The translations under genes and the position numbers were made by a program. This document shows, piece by piece, positions 1 to 7,738 of a stretch of DNA of 64,000 nucleotides. This stretch comes from Streptomyces sp. NRRL F-525 (GTDB lineage: Bacteria > Actinomycetota > Actinomycetes > Streptomycetales > Streptomycetaceae), in NCBI RefSeq assembly GCF_000716605.1, contig NZ_JNXE01000023.1:1-64000 (forward strand), given 5' to 3'. The notes beneath the pieces were generated by a model. It did no database searches and had not been told where the DNA came from. It worked only from the letters and a program-made list of their open reading frames with translations. Positions within the stretch are counted from its first letter, which is position 1. Each line of letters opens with the position of its first letter.

Positions 1-650
1 GACGCCCGGGGTCAGCCGGACCCGCAGGATCGGCGAGACGCCCGGGGTCAGCCGGACCCGCAGGATCGGCAGGGGGCCCGGAACCGGCAGAACGCCCGGC
101 CTCGGCGGGGAGGCGGGCGGCGTCAGGTACACGGGCGGCGGGCGGTGGTGTGGAGGGTGGCGGTACGGACGCCGGTGCCGCGGGCGTCGAGCGGCGCCTT
201 GCGGACTCCGGGCGGTCTGCCGGTTCCGGGCGCGTTGCTGATGTTGCGGGTCTAGCTGATGCCGGGCGCGTTGCCGACCCTGCGGGTCTCGCTGACCCCG
301 GGCGCCCTGCGGACCCTGCGGGTCTCGCTGGCGCCGCGCGGCCAGCCGAGCCGGTGCGTCCCGTGAACCCGGCATCCGCAGCGCACGCTGCCCCTGTACC
401 TGTCGGCGCTCGCCTCCTCGCCGATGCCGGGCGGTCTGCCGGTTCCGGGCGCCCTGCCGATCCTGCGGGTCCGGCTGACCCCGGGCGTCTCGCCGATCCT
501 GCGGGTCCGGCTGACCCCGGGCGTCTCGCCGATCCTGCGGGTCCGGCTGACCCCGGGCGTCTCGCCGATCCTGCGGGTCTTCCTGACCCCGGGCGTTTTG
601 CCGATGCTGCTGGTCTTGCTGACTCCGCGTCCCTCGCCAATCCGGTGACC
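1..650. repeat. 36-bp minisatellite with inverted copy
   Basis: From 475 to about 560 a 36-bp unit (starting CTGACCCCGGGCGTCTCGCC) is repeated head to tail nearly unchanged; degenerate units of the same kind spread over about 180-645. Positions 1 to about 145 are the reverse complement of about 381 to 525 (base 1 pairs with base 525, 124-130 with 396-402, axis near 263), so the array also forms a long imperfect inverted repeat with a loop of some 240 bases. The unit is exactly 12 codons long, so changes in copy number would keep the reading frame of the ROK gene that runs through it. The array may continue left of the window. Confidence 0.85.
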
Positions 651-1337
651 GCCGCGCAGCGTGCCTCCACCGTTCACCTCCTCGGCGTGGGTGTGGCCCT
701 GCCCGGTCCGCTCGATCATGCTCACGGCGTCCTGCATCGGGTTACCGGGTTTCCTGAGTGGGACGGGTTTCCGTTGCGGGATGCGTTGGCTCGGCGGCTC
801 GGGGTGTCTGTGGTGGTGGACAAGGACACGAACGCCGCCGCGCTCGGGCTGGCCGTCGGCGGGGAGGGCGGGGCCTTTGCCTATCTGCATCTCGGGACCG
901 GGCTCGGTGCCGGGCTGGTGATCGGCGGGGGTGTGCACCGGGGGGCGCGGACCGGGGCCGGGGAGTTCGGGCATCAGGTGATCCAGCTGGACGGGCCGCC
1001 CTGCGACTGCGGGAACCGGGGCTGTATCGAGGCCCTGTGCCTGGCCGCCGTGGTGGGCGGTGATGTCGATGAGGCGGCGCGGGTGCTCGGTGCCGGTGCC
1101 GCGAATCTCGTGGGGCTGCTCGACATCGACCTCGTGCTGCTGGGCGGCCGTACCGTCGCCGCCGACCCGGAACCCTTCGTACGCGGAGTCGCCGCCGTCC
1201 TCGGCGAACGCGCCCGGCGCGAGGGAGCCCGCGAGGCCGCCGTACCCGTACGGGTCGCCCCCGGCGGGGCGCGGGGCGTCGCGGAGGGGGCGGCGCAGTT
1301 GCTGCTGGGGCCGCTGTTCGGACGGGCGGACGGGTAG
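150..1337 (+). CDS. ROK-family protein with repeat-derived N-terminus, probably degenerate
   Basis: Residues from about 178 on are a ROK (repressor/ORF/kinase) domain: VALPGPLD, DKDTNAAALG, the GEFGH segment and the zinc motif CDCGNRGCIEA. The family normally begins with a winged helix (repressors) or a nucleotide-binding DxGGT segment (kinases). Neither is present; the first 170 residues are low-complexity repeats such as GRLADPAGPADP encoded by the minisatellite. The stretch after the zinc motif is also shorter than usual. The true start is uncertain: GTG at 150 is only the first start after an upstream stop, and the original 5' part may lie outside the window or be lost. Probably not a working sugar kinase; it may be a decaying repressor. 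Confidence 0.6.
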   Translation: MEGGGTDAGAAGVERRLADSGRSAGSGRVADVAGLADAGRVADPAGLADPGRPADPAGLAGAARPAEPVRPVNPASAAHAAPVPVGARLLADAGRSAGSGRPADPAGPADPGRLADPAGPADPGRLADPAGPADPGRLADPAGLPDPGRFADAAGLADSASLANPVTAAQRASTVHLLGVGVALPGPLDHAHGVLHRVTGFPEWDGFPLRDALARRLGVSVVVDKDTNAAALGLAVGGEGGAFAYLHLGTGLGAGLVIGGGVHRGARTGAGEFGHQVIQLDGPPCDCGNRGCIEALCLAAVVGGDVDEAARVLGAGAANLVGLLDIDLVLLGGRTVAADPEPFVRGVAAVLGERARREGAREAAVPVRVAPGGARGVAEGAAQLLLGPLFGRADG

Positions 1338-1350
1338 GGGGGCGGGTGGT

Positions 1351-1397
1351 TGTCCGGGAAAGTGTGACGCTTTCGCCGGATCTGTAACACTTCCGCC
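1351..1397. repeat. Copy 1 of a palindromic intergenic element
   Basis: Starts 13 nt after the ROK stop codon. It aligns without gaps to the element at 35551-35601, sharing GGAAAGTGTGAC, TTTCGCCGGA and TGTNACACTT in the same spacing. In this copy the dyad is imperfect. It could be an operator for the following gene or a terminator for the preceding one; the sequence does not decide. Confidence 0.5.
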
Positions 1398-1488
1398 GAA
1401 CAGGGGTCCCGCCGCGCCCGTTCGAGGCATTCCCGGCCCCCGCCCGGCACGGCACCCCTGATCGGCGGCGCCCCTCCGGCACGCTCAT

Positions 1489-2307
1489 GTGTTTATGCGA
1501 CTTCCCCTGAGTCCGCGCACCCCACTGCGCACACCCCTGTCCCGGTTCCTGTCCCTCTGCCTCGCCGCAGCCGCACCCCTCCTCGTCACCGCCGCCCCAC
1601 CGGCCCACGCAACGGCCGCCGCCCCCGCCTGCGCCGCCCCCGACGCCCGCGCCTTCCCCCTCACCACCCGCATCCACGACGGCCCCGACACCTACGCGGC
1701 CGGCGGCGGCTACGGCATCTGGTACCTCGACCTCACCAACACCACCGCCCGCCGCTGCACCGCGATCCACCCGGTCGTCGTCCTCGTCGACCAGCAACGC
1801 GCCCTGAAACCGTCCCAGCCCAAGCTCGAGTTCTACGACGGCACCCGCCCCCGCCCGCACCCCGTCCACTTCGAGAAGACCGACGAGGCCGAACTCGTCG
1901 GCGCCTTCGACGACGGCTTCCCGGGGTTCACCGTCGACCCCGGCAAGACCCTCACGGTGAAGGTGCGCCTCGCGCTCGCCCCGGACGCCGTCGCGAACGA
2001 GATCACCGCCGACGCGGCCGTCGTACAACGGCATGCCGACGACGGGGACTGGATCGGTCAGTCGAACGACTACCGCTTCGCCGTCGAGGCCGCCGACCCC
2101 GCCGACCTCGAAGCCGTCCCCAGCGGCTCGGCCACTTCCCCCGCCACCCCCGCTCCGTCCGCCGCGACCTCGCCCCCCGCCGAGGACCTCTCGTTCACCG
2201 ACGAACTCGCCAGTACCGGAATCGGCCCCGCGCACCTCGTTCTCGCCGCCCTGTCCGTCCTCCTAGTCACCAGCGGCGCCCTGCTGCTGGCGCGGAGGCG
2301 CCGATAA
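1489..2307 (+). CDS. LAXTG-type cell-wall anchored surface protein
   Basis: 272 aa secreted protein. An N-terminal signal peptide (hydrophobic stretch about residues 18-36, cleavage near AHA) is followed by a globular region of about 160 residues, a Pro/Ser/Thr linker, and a C-terminal sorting signal: LASTG, a hydrophobic helix and a final RRRR tail. LAXTG is the pentapeptide used by class E sortases of streptomycetes, so the protein should end up linked to peptidoglycan. The start is GTG 1489 or ATG 1495. The globular region resembles no family I can name. A sortase gene is at 10279, but that one is of the class F type and need not be the partner. Confidence 0.75.
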   Translation: MFMRLPLSPRTPLRTPLSRFLSLCLAAAAPLLVTAAPPAHATAAAPACAAPDARAFPLTTRIHDGPDTYAAGGGYGIWYLDLTNTTARRCTAIHPVVVLVDQQRALKPSQPKLEFYDGTRPRPHPVHFEKTDEAELVGAFDDGFPGFTVDPGKTLTVKVRLALAPDAVANEITADAAVVQRHADDGDWIGQSNDYRFAVEAADPADLEAVPSGSATSPATPAPSAATSPPAEDLSFTDELASTGIGPAHLVLAALSVLLVTSGALLLARRRR

Positions 2308-2338
2308 CGCGGGCCGCCACCTCTGCGACGATCTACGG

Positions 2339-3094
2339 GTGGACTACCCGAACGACCAGGCCCCCGGCGCCCCCGTCCGCTCCGGCATCCCGGAGCACGG
2401 CCGCATCCCCAAGTACTACGCGGTCAAGGCTCAAATCGCCGTGCTCGTCGACGAGTTGGGGGAGGGCGGCCTGATCCCGACCGAGCGCGACCTCTCCGAG
2501 CGGTACGAGGTCGCCCGCGAGACCGTGCGGCAGGCGCTGCGCGAACTCGTGCTGGAGGGCAGGCTGCGCCGGCAGGGTCGGGGCACGGTCGTCGCGGGTC
2601 CCAAGCTGGAGCAGCCGCTGTCCCTGGCCAGCTACACCGAGGGCGTACGGCGGCAGGGGCGCACCCCGGGCCGCAGCCTCGTCACCCTCGACCGCTTCCC
2701 CTGCACCGACGCCCTCGCCGCCGAGACCGGACTGACCCGCGGCGAACCCGTCTGGCACCTGGAGCGCGTCCTGCTCGCCGACGACGAACGGGTCGGCCTC
2801 GAAAGCACCTACGTCTCCGTCGCCCGAGTCCCGCACCTGGACACGGACTTCGAGCCCGACTCCTCGTTCTACGGCTACCTCAACGCCCGCGGCATCCACT
2901 TCGGCGACGCCGACGAACGCATCGAGACCGTGCTGGCCACCCCGCGCGAGGCCCTCCTCATCGGCACCCCGCCCGCCCTCCCGATGCTGCTGATCCACCG
3001 GGTGTCCAGGGACACGGAGGGCCGCCCGCTGGAACGGGTCCGGGGCCTGTACCGGGGCGACCGCTTCTCCTTCACCACCCACCACAGAGGCTGA
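2339..3094 (+). CDS. GntR-family regulator, HutC/UTRA type
   Basis: 251 aa cytoplasmic repressor-type protein. Residues about 25-90 form the winged helix (PTERDLSERY, then ETVRQALREL) and about 100-245 the UTRA ligand domain. GTG start; it begins 31 nt after the LAXTG gene but belongs functionally with the next six genes, which start 132 nt downstream in the same direction. UTRA regulators bind the substrate or a product of the pathway they control, so a phosphonate-type ligand is a reasonable guess. A candidate operator lies between this gene and the FAD oxidoreductase. Confidence 0.85.
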   Translation: MDYPNDQAPGAPVRSGIPEHGRIPKYYAVKAQIAVLVDELGEGGLIPTERDLSERYEVARETVRQALRELVLEGRLRRQGRGTVVAGPKLEQPLSLASYTEGVRRQGRTPGRSLVTLDRFPCTDALAAETGLTRGEPVWHLERVLLADDERVGLESTYVSVARVPHLDTDFEPDSSFYGYLNARGIHFGDADERIETVLATPREALLIGTPPALPMLLIHRVSRDTEGRPLERVRGLYRGDRFSFTTHHRG

Positions 3095-3139
3095 CCGACA
3101 GGGCTGCCGCAGTGCCCTCGATTATCACGGATAGATAAC

Positions 3140-3150
3140 GGGTCTAGCCC
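3140..3150. promoter_or_regulatory. Candidate GntR operator
   Basis: GGGTCTAGCCC, an imperfect palindrome (GGGNCTAGNCCC-like) resembling the GGTCTAGACC core recognised by HutC-subfamily regulators such as DasR. It sits 77 nt upstream of the chosen FAD oxidoreductase start, in the only sizeable gap of the cluster. Confidence 0.4.
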
Positions 3151-3226
3151 AAACGTGATGGGTCGTTCACGCTTTCGTTGGGAGCCGGACCTTTCCGGTT
3201 CCCGGATCCCGAGGAGCGTGGCCGTC

Positions 3227-4351
3227 GTGAGAGTGACAGTCGTCGGAGGCGGCGTGGTGGGCACCATGCACGCCTGGCAAGCAGTGGAACGCGGCCATGA
3301 GGTCGTACAGATCGAGCGCGAGGCGGAGGCTCGCGGCGCGTCGTTGCGCAACTTCGGGCAGATCTGGGTGAGTGGCCGCGCGGGCGGCGAAGAGCTCGAA
3401 ACCGCCCTGCGAGCACGGGAGTTGTGGGAGGAGATCGGGGCCCGCGTCCCGGCGCTCGGCTTCCGGGCCAACGGTTCGCTGACCCCCGTCCGGGGCGACC
3501 GCGAACTCGCCGTCGCGGAGGCCGCCGTAGCGCGGGAGGACTCCGCGGCGCGCGGCTACAAGCTCCTCACCCCGGCCGAGGCCCGCGCCGTGAATCCCGC
3601 CCTGCGCGGCGACTTCACCGCCGCCCTGTACTGCGAACGCGACGCGGCCGTCGAACCCCGTACCGCCCAACTCGCCCTGCGCGCCGAGCTGTCGAAGTCC
3701 CCGAACTACACCTTCCTGCCGGGCCGCGAGGTCCGCGAGGTGATCGGCGAGCACGCGGTGCGCGACGACCACGGGGACGTGCACGCCTCCGACGCGGTCG
3801 TGCTGTGCACCGGCGCCTGGCTCGGCGGCCTCGTCCGCGAACTCGCCGGGCCCGAACTCCCCGTCCGCCGCGTCCGGTTGCAGATGATGCAGACCGACCC
3901 GCTCGGCGAACCGCTCACCACGTCGATCGCCGACGCGGACAGCTTCCGCTACTACCCGGCCTACCGTGGCCAGGCCCTCGACCAACTCAACGCCGATCAA
4001 CCGCAGTTGCCGACCCCGGCCGCCCACGCCATGCAACTCCTCATGGTCCAGCGCGCCGACGGCGGACTGACCATCGGCGACACCCACGAGTACGAGCACC
4101 CCTTCGCCTTCGACACCACCGAGGCGCCCTACGACCATCTCGCCGAGGTCGTCGAGTCGTTCCTCGGCCGCCCTCTCCCGAAGATCCGCCGCCGCTGGGC
4201 CGGCGTGTACGCGCAGTGCACCGACCCTGCCCGCGTCGTCCACCGCCAACAGGTGCGCGACGGCGTGTGGTTGGTGACCGGGCCGGGCGGGCGCGGCATG
4301 ACCTGCTCCCCGGCGATCGCCGAGACCACCGCGAACGAACTGGACTGGTGA
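3227..4351 (+). CDS. FAD-dependent oxidoreductase of the phosphonate type (TIGR03364-like)
   Basis: 374 aa, D-amino-acid-oxidase fold. The nucleotide-binding motif VVGGGVVGT is at residues 5-13 and the FAD-contacting GPGGRGMTCSPA near the C-terminus. This family is found beside phosphonatase-like hydrolases and 2-aminoethylphosphonate transporters; related enzymes oxidise aminoalkylphosphonates to phosphonoacetaldehyde. GTG 3227 is preferred because GAGGAG lies 10 nt upstream; GTG 3218 would sit directly on that site. The stop overlaps the possible GTG start of the next gene, so translation is likely coupled. No transaminase of the PhnW type is nearby, which fits an oxidative first step. Confidence 0.8.
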   Translation: MRVTVVGGGVVGTMHAWQAVERGHEVVQIEREAEARGASLRNFGQIWVSGRAGGEELETALRARELWEEIGARVPALGFRANGSLTPVRGDRELAVAEAAVAREDSAARGYKLLTPAEARAVNPALRGDFTAALYCERDAAVEPRTAQLALRAELSKSPNYTFLPGREVREVIGEHAVRDDHGDVHASDAVVLCTGAWLGGLVRELAGPELPVRRVRLQMMQTDPLGEPLTTSIADADSFRYYPAYRGQALDQLNADQPQLPTPAAHAMQLLMVQRADGGLTIGDTHEYEHPFAFDTTEAPYDHLAEVVESFLGRPLPKIRRRWAGVYAQCTDPARVVHRQQVRDGVWLVTGPGGRGMTCSPAIAETTANELDW

Positions 4352-4356
4352 CCCCC

Positions 4357-5055
4357 ATGACCTCCCTCATGAACCCCACGACACCCGGCACGACACCCGA
4401 CATCCGCCTCGTCGTCCTCGACATGGCCGGCACGACCGTCGCCGACGGCGGTCTAGTAGAGGAGGCGTTCACGGCGGCCGCCCGGCACATGGGCGAAGAA
4501 CCCGCCGACATGCTCGACTACGTCCGCGCCACCATGGGCGAGTCCAAGATCTCCGTCTTCCGCCACCTGTTCGGCGAGGAGACCAAGGCCCAGGACGCCA
4601 ACAAGGCCTTCGAAGCGGCGTACGCCGACCTCGTCGACGCCGGCCGGGTCGCCGCCCTGCCCGACGCCCGCGAGACCATCGAGACCCTCAAGTCCCAAGG
4701 CCGCACGGTCGTGTTGACCACCGGCTTCGCCCGCGCCACCCAGGACGCGATCCTGGCCGCCCTCGGCTGGCAGGACCTCGCCGACCTCACCCTGTGCCCC
4801 GCCGACGCCGGCGGCCGGGGACGCCCGTACCCGGACATGGTGCTGACCGCCTTCCTGCGTACGGCGGTTGCGGACGACGTACGGCAGATGGCGGTCGTCG
4901 GCGACACCTCGTACGACATGCTCAGCGGGGTCCGCGCGGGGGCGGGGCTGGTCGCCGGTGTGCTGACCGGCGCCCACGACGCGGACGCGCTGCGGGCGGC
5001 CGGGGCGGGCCAAGTCCTCGACGGCGTAGGACAGTTGCCCGGAGTCCTCGCATGA
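4357..5055 (+). CDS. Phosphonatase-like HAD hydrolase
   Basis: 232 aa. The HAD nucleophile motif DMAGTT is at residues 22-27 and matches that of phosphonoacetaldehyde hydrolase. The cap contains MGESK (60-64), with the lysine in the position of the Schiff-base lysine of PhnX (MGxxK). HAD motifs II (LTTGFARA) and III/IV (VVGDTSYDMLSG) follow. It probably cleaves the C-P bond of phosphonoacetaldehyde or a relative, releasing phosphate. ATG 4357 is used; an in-frame GTG at 4348 overlaps the previous stop and is an alternative. The stop overlaps the next start (ATGA). Part of the GntR-linked operon. Confidence 0.8.
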   Translation: MTSLMNPTTPGTTPDIRLVVLDMAGTTVADGGLVEEAFTAAARHMGEEPADMLDYVRATMGESKISVFRHLFGEETKAQDANKAFEAAYADLVDAGRVAALPDARETIETLKSQGRTVVLTTGFARATQDAILAALGWQDLADLTLCPADAGGRGRPYPDMVLTAFLRTAVADDVRQMAVVGDTSYDMLSGVRAGAGLVAGVLTGAHDADALRAAGAGQVLDGVGQLPGVLA

Positions 5056-6098
5056 CGAACGGCATCCGCTTCGACTCCGTCACCGTTGCCTACGACGGCA
5101 CGGTCGTCCTCGACGCCCTCGACCTCATCGTCGAACCCGGCGAGGTCATGGCCCTGCTCGGGCCGTCCGGCTCCGGCAAGACCACGGCGCTGCGGGCGGT
5201 CGCGGGGTTCGTACGGCCGGTGTCGGGGCGGGTGTTCCTCGGCGGGCGTGACGTCACCGACCTGCCGCCGTACCGGCGGGGGGTCGGGATGGTCGTGCAG
5301 CAGTACGCGCTGTTCCCTCATCTGCGGGTCGAGGACAACGTGGCGTTCGGGCTCAGGGCGCAGAAGGTGCCGCGCGGGGAGATCCGTACCCGGGTCGCCG
5401 AGGCGCTGGAGATGGTCGGCATGGGGGAGTACGCGCGGCGCCATCCACGGGAGTTGTCCGGTGGGCAGCAGCAACGCGTGGCCATCGCACGGGCGTTGGC
5501 CATCCGGCCCGGGGTTCTCCTTCTCGACGAACCCCTCTCCGCGCTCGACGCGCAGCTGAGGTCCGGGATGCTCGCCGAACTCGCCCGGCTGCACCGGGAG
5601 TTGCCCGAGGTGTCGATCCTCTACGTCACGCATGACCAGGTCGAGGCGCTCACTCTGGCCGACCGGATCGCCGTCATGGACCGGGCTCGGCTTCAGGAGT
5701 GCGGGACGCCGCGCGAGCTGTACCGGGCGCCTAAGAGTGAGTTCACGGCGGGGTTCGTCGGGAGCGCGAATCTGTTGCCGGTGACTGTGGGGGAGCGGGG
5801 GGTGTTCTTCGGGGAGCAGCGGGTTGAGGTGCGGGGGGTTGTTTCCGGGGGTGAGGCGACCTTGTGTGTACGGCCGCATCTCGTTGGGCTGGGGGAGGGG
5901 CCCAATCAACTCGCCGGTGTCGTACGGGAGATCCAGTGGCGTGGGGCCACTCACCGGCTCTACGTCGATGTGGATGGGCGGCGGGTCATGGCTGACGTAC
6001 CGGAGTTGAAGAAGCCGCCTGTGTATGGGGATGCGGTGACGTTGCATTTCGCGCCGGAGGATGCGGTGTTGCTGTGCGCTGGAGTTGGCGATGAGTGA
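5052..6098 (+). CDS. ABC transporter ATP-binding protein, phosphonate-type importer
   Basis: 348 aa. Walker A GPSGSGKTT (37-45), signature LSGGQQQRVAIARAL, Walker B LLLDEPLSALD and the switch histidine in VTHDQ are all intact. The C-terminal 110 residues form the regulatory beta-domain typical of the spermidine/putrescine/iron/phosphonate (PotA-like) family. It overlaps the hydrolase stop by 4 nt and the next permease start by 8 nt, so it powers the two permeases that follow. The context with the FAD enzyme and phosphonatase suggests 2-aminoethylphosphonate or a related compound as substrate. Confidence 0.85.
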   Translation: MTNGIRFDSVTVAYDGTVVLDALDLIVEPGEVMALLGPSGSGKTTALRAVAGFVRPVSGRVFLGGRDVTDLPPYRRGVGMVVQQYALFPHLRVEDNVAFGLRAQKVPRGEIRTRVAEALEMVGMGEYARRHPRELSGGQQQRVAIARALAIRPGVLLLDEPLSALDAQLRSGMLAELARLHRELPEVSILYVTHDQVEALTLADRIAVMDRARLQECGTPRELYRAPKSEFTAGFVGSANLLPVTVGERGVFFGEQRVEVRGVVSGGEATLCVRPHLVGLGEGPNQLAGVVREIQWRGATHRLYVDVDGRRVMADVPELKKPPVYGDAVTLHFAPEDAVLLCAGVGDE

Positions 6099-6906
6099 GG
6101 TTGTTCGTTGGGCGCGGGCCGGTGGGGGCTGGGCGCGCAGTTCCCCGCGCCCCTGGGGGGTGGCCCTGCTGCCCGTTGCAATCCTCAGCCTTCTCTTTCT
6201 TTACCCACTCGCCCTCGTCGTTCGGCAGTCCTTTCAGCCGGCCACCGCCTACGCCGACGTCTTCTCATCCGAGTTGTTCCGTACCGCCCTCTGGACCACC
6301 GTCTGGATCGCTGTCGTATCGACCCTCGGATGCATGCTCCTCGGGTTCGTGCTGGCGTTGATCATCGCGTTCGTGCCCTTCCCCGGAGCCAAGACAGTCG
6401 CCCGCTTCATCGACGTCTACCTCTCCTTCCCCTCCTTCCTGATCACGCTCGCCCTGCTCTTCATCTACGGCACCACCGGCATCGTCGGTTCGTTCCAGTT
6501 CCTCGCGACGCCCTGGGGTGTGCTGCTCGCGGAGGTCACCTACTTCACGCCGTTCGTGATGCGGCCGCTGCTCGCCGCGTTCTCGCAGCTGGACACCGCG
6601 CAGTTGGAGGCGGCTTCGAGTCTCGGAGCCAAGGCGCCCCGCATCATCCGGCAGGTCATCCTGCCGGAGGCGCTCCCCGCGCTCGCCGCCGGCGGGAGCC
6701 TCGTGCTCGTCCTCTGTCTCAACGAGTTCGGGATCGTGCTGTTCACCGGCGCCAAAGGGGTCACGACCCTCCCCATGCTCGTCTACAGCAAGGCGATCCT
6801 GGAGTCGGACTACCCGGGCGCGTGTGTGGTCGCCGTCGTCAACGTCCTTATATCCGTGGGGCTCTACGGCCTCTACCGGGTGGTGAGCCGTCGTGTTGGT
6901 GCATAG
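6091..6906 (+). CDS. ABC transporter permease (first), phosphonate-type importer
   Basis: 271 aa integral membrane protein with about six helices and the EAA loop (LEAASSLGAKAPRIIRQVIL) that contacts the ATPase. The start ATG 6091 lies inside the previous gene. Residues 8-22, including RAGGGWARSSPRPW, come from a dispersed chromosomal repeat (6114-6154), so this N-terminal extension before the first helix is not ancestral to the family. An original start may have been displaced when the repeat arrived. Ends 14 nt inside the next permease gene. Confidence 0.85.
   Translation: MSEVVRWARAGGGWARSSPRPWGVALLPVAILSLLFLYPLALVVRQSFQPATAYADVFSSELFRTALWTTVWIAVVSTLGCMLLGFVLALIIAFVPFPGAKTVARFIDVYLSFPSFLITLALLFIYGTTGIVGSFQFLATPWGVLLAEVTYFTPFVMRPLLAAFSQLDTAQLEAASSLGAKAPRIIRQVILPEALPALAAGGSLVLVLCLNEFGIVLFTGAKGVTTLPMLVYSKAILESDYPGACVVAVVNVLISVGLYGLYRVVSRRVGA
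6114..6154 (+). repeat. Dispersed repeat copy inside a permease gene
   Basis: GCGGGCCGGTGGGGGCTGG followed by GCGCGCAGTTCCCCGCGCCCCT; the same element lies at 50065-50108 (same orientation) and 47784-47830 (opposite). Such elements are very common in Streptomyces intergenic DNA. Here it is translated as part of the permease N-terminus. Confidence 0.85.
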
Positions 6907-7690
6907 CCGCAAGGCGAAGTGGGCTGTGTGGCTGGTCTTCGCCGTCCTCTTCCTGCCCCTCTTCGCGCTGCCCCTCCTCGTCGTCCTCGGGGCATCCTTC
7001 GCCACCAACTGGTCCGGGGTCCTGCCCTCCGGTTTCACCACCTCCCACTACTCCGCCGCGACCCGGGGTGAGGCCCTCCAGGCGCTCACCACCAGCCTGG
7101 TCACCGCCCTCACCGCGAGCCTGTTCGCGCTCGGCATCGGAACCTGGGCCGCGCTCGCCGCCGCCGGGCTCAAGAAGCGTCAACGCCGGGTGCTGGACGC
7201 CCTGTTCGTGCTGCCGGTGGCCGTGCCGTCCGTCGTGGTGGGCCTCGCGATCCTCGTCGCGTTCTCCAAGCCGCCGATGCTGCTCAACGGCACCCGGTGG
7301 ATCGTGATCCTCGCCCACACCGTGCTCGTGACCGCCTTCGCCTACCAGTCCGTGTCCGCCGCGATCGTCCGCCTCGACCCGGCCTACGAACAGGCCGCCG
7401 CCTCTCTCGGCGCCCGGCCGCTGTACGTCCTGTGGCGGATCCGGCTGCCGTTGCTGCTGCCGTCGCTCACCGCCGCCGTAGGACTCTGTTTCGCCCTGTC
7501 CATGGGCGAGTTGAGCGCCACGATGATGCTCTATCCGCCCGACTGGACCACGCTTCCGGTCCTCATCTACTCGGCCACCGACCGCGGCGCCCTGTTCGCC
7601 GGGTCCGCGCTCGCCGTGGTCCTGATGACGGCGACCCTGCTCGTCCTGCTCGTCGTCTCCCGGGTTCGCAACCGGGCCTCGTACCGCTGA
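6893..7690 (+). CDS. ABC transporter permease (second), phosphonate-type importer
   Basis: 265 aa, about six membrane helices, EAA-type loop (EQAAASLGARPLYVLWRIRL) between the fourth and fifth. GTG start at 6893 overlaps the previous permease by 14 nt. It pairs with that protein to form the channel of the importer. The ordering ATPase, permease, permease, binding protein is that of PotABCD-like systems, and of known 2-aminoethylphosphonate importers. Confidence 0.85.
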   Translation: MLVHSRKAKWAVWLVFAVLFLPLFALPLLVVLGASFATNWSGVLPSGFTTSHYSAATRGEALQALTTSLVTALTASLFALGIGTWAALAAAGLKKRQRRVLDALFVLPVAVPSVVVGLAILVAFSKPPMLLNGTRWIVILAHTVLVTAFAYQSVSAAIVRLDPAYEQAAASLGARPLYVLWRIRLPLLLPSLTAAVGLCFALSMGELSATMMLYPPDWTTLPVLIYSATDRGALFAGSALAVVLMTATLLVLLVVSRVRNRASYR

Positions 7691-7738
7691 TCCACCAGCA
7701 CCTCAACTGACCTCACCACGCCAGGAGTTGGCCTCGCC

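Noticed and set aside
475..600. Possible CRISPR array, because the repeated unit is 36 bp
   Set aside because: The units are directly adjacent with no spacers, stay in one reading frame, and no cas genes are present.
742..2235. 497-codon minus-strand frame opposite the ROK and LAXTG genes
   Set aside because: Gly/Arg-rich shadow of two plus-strand genes; no signal, motif or ribosome binding site.
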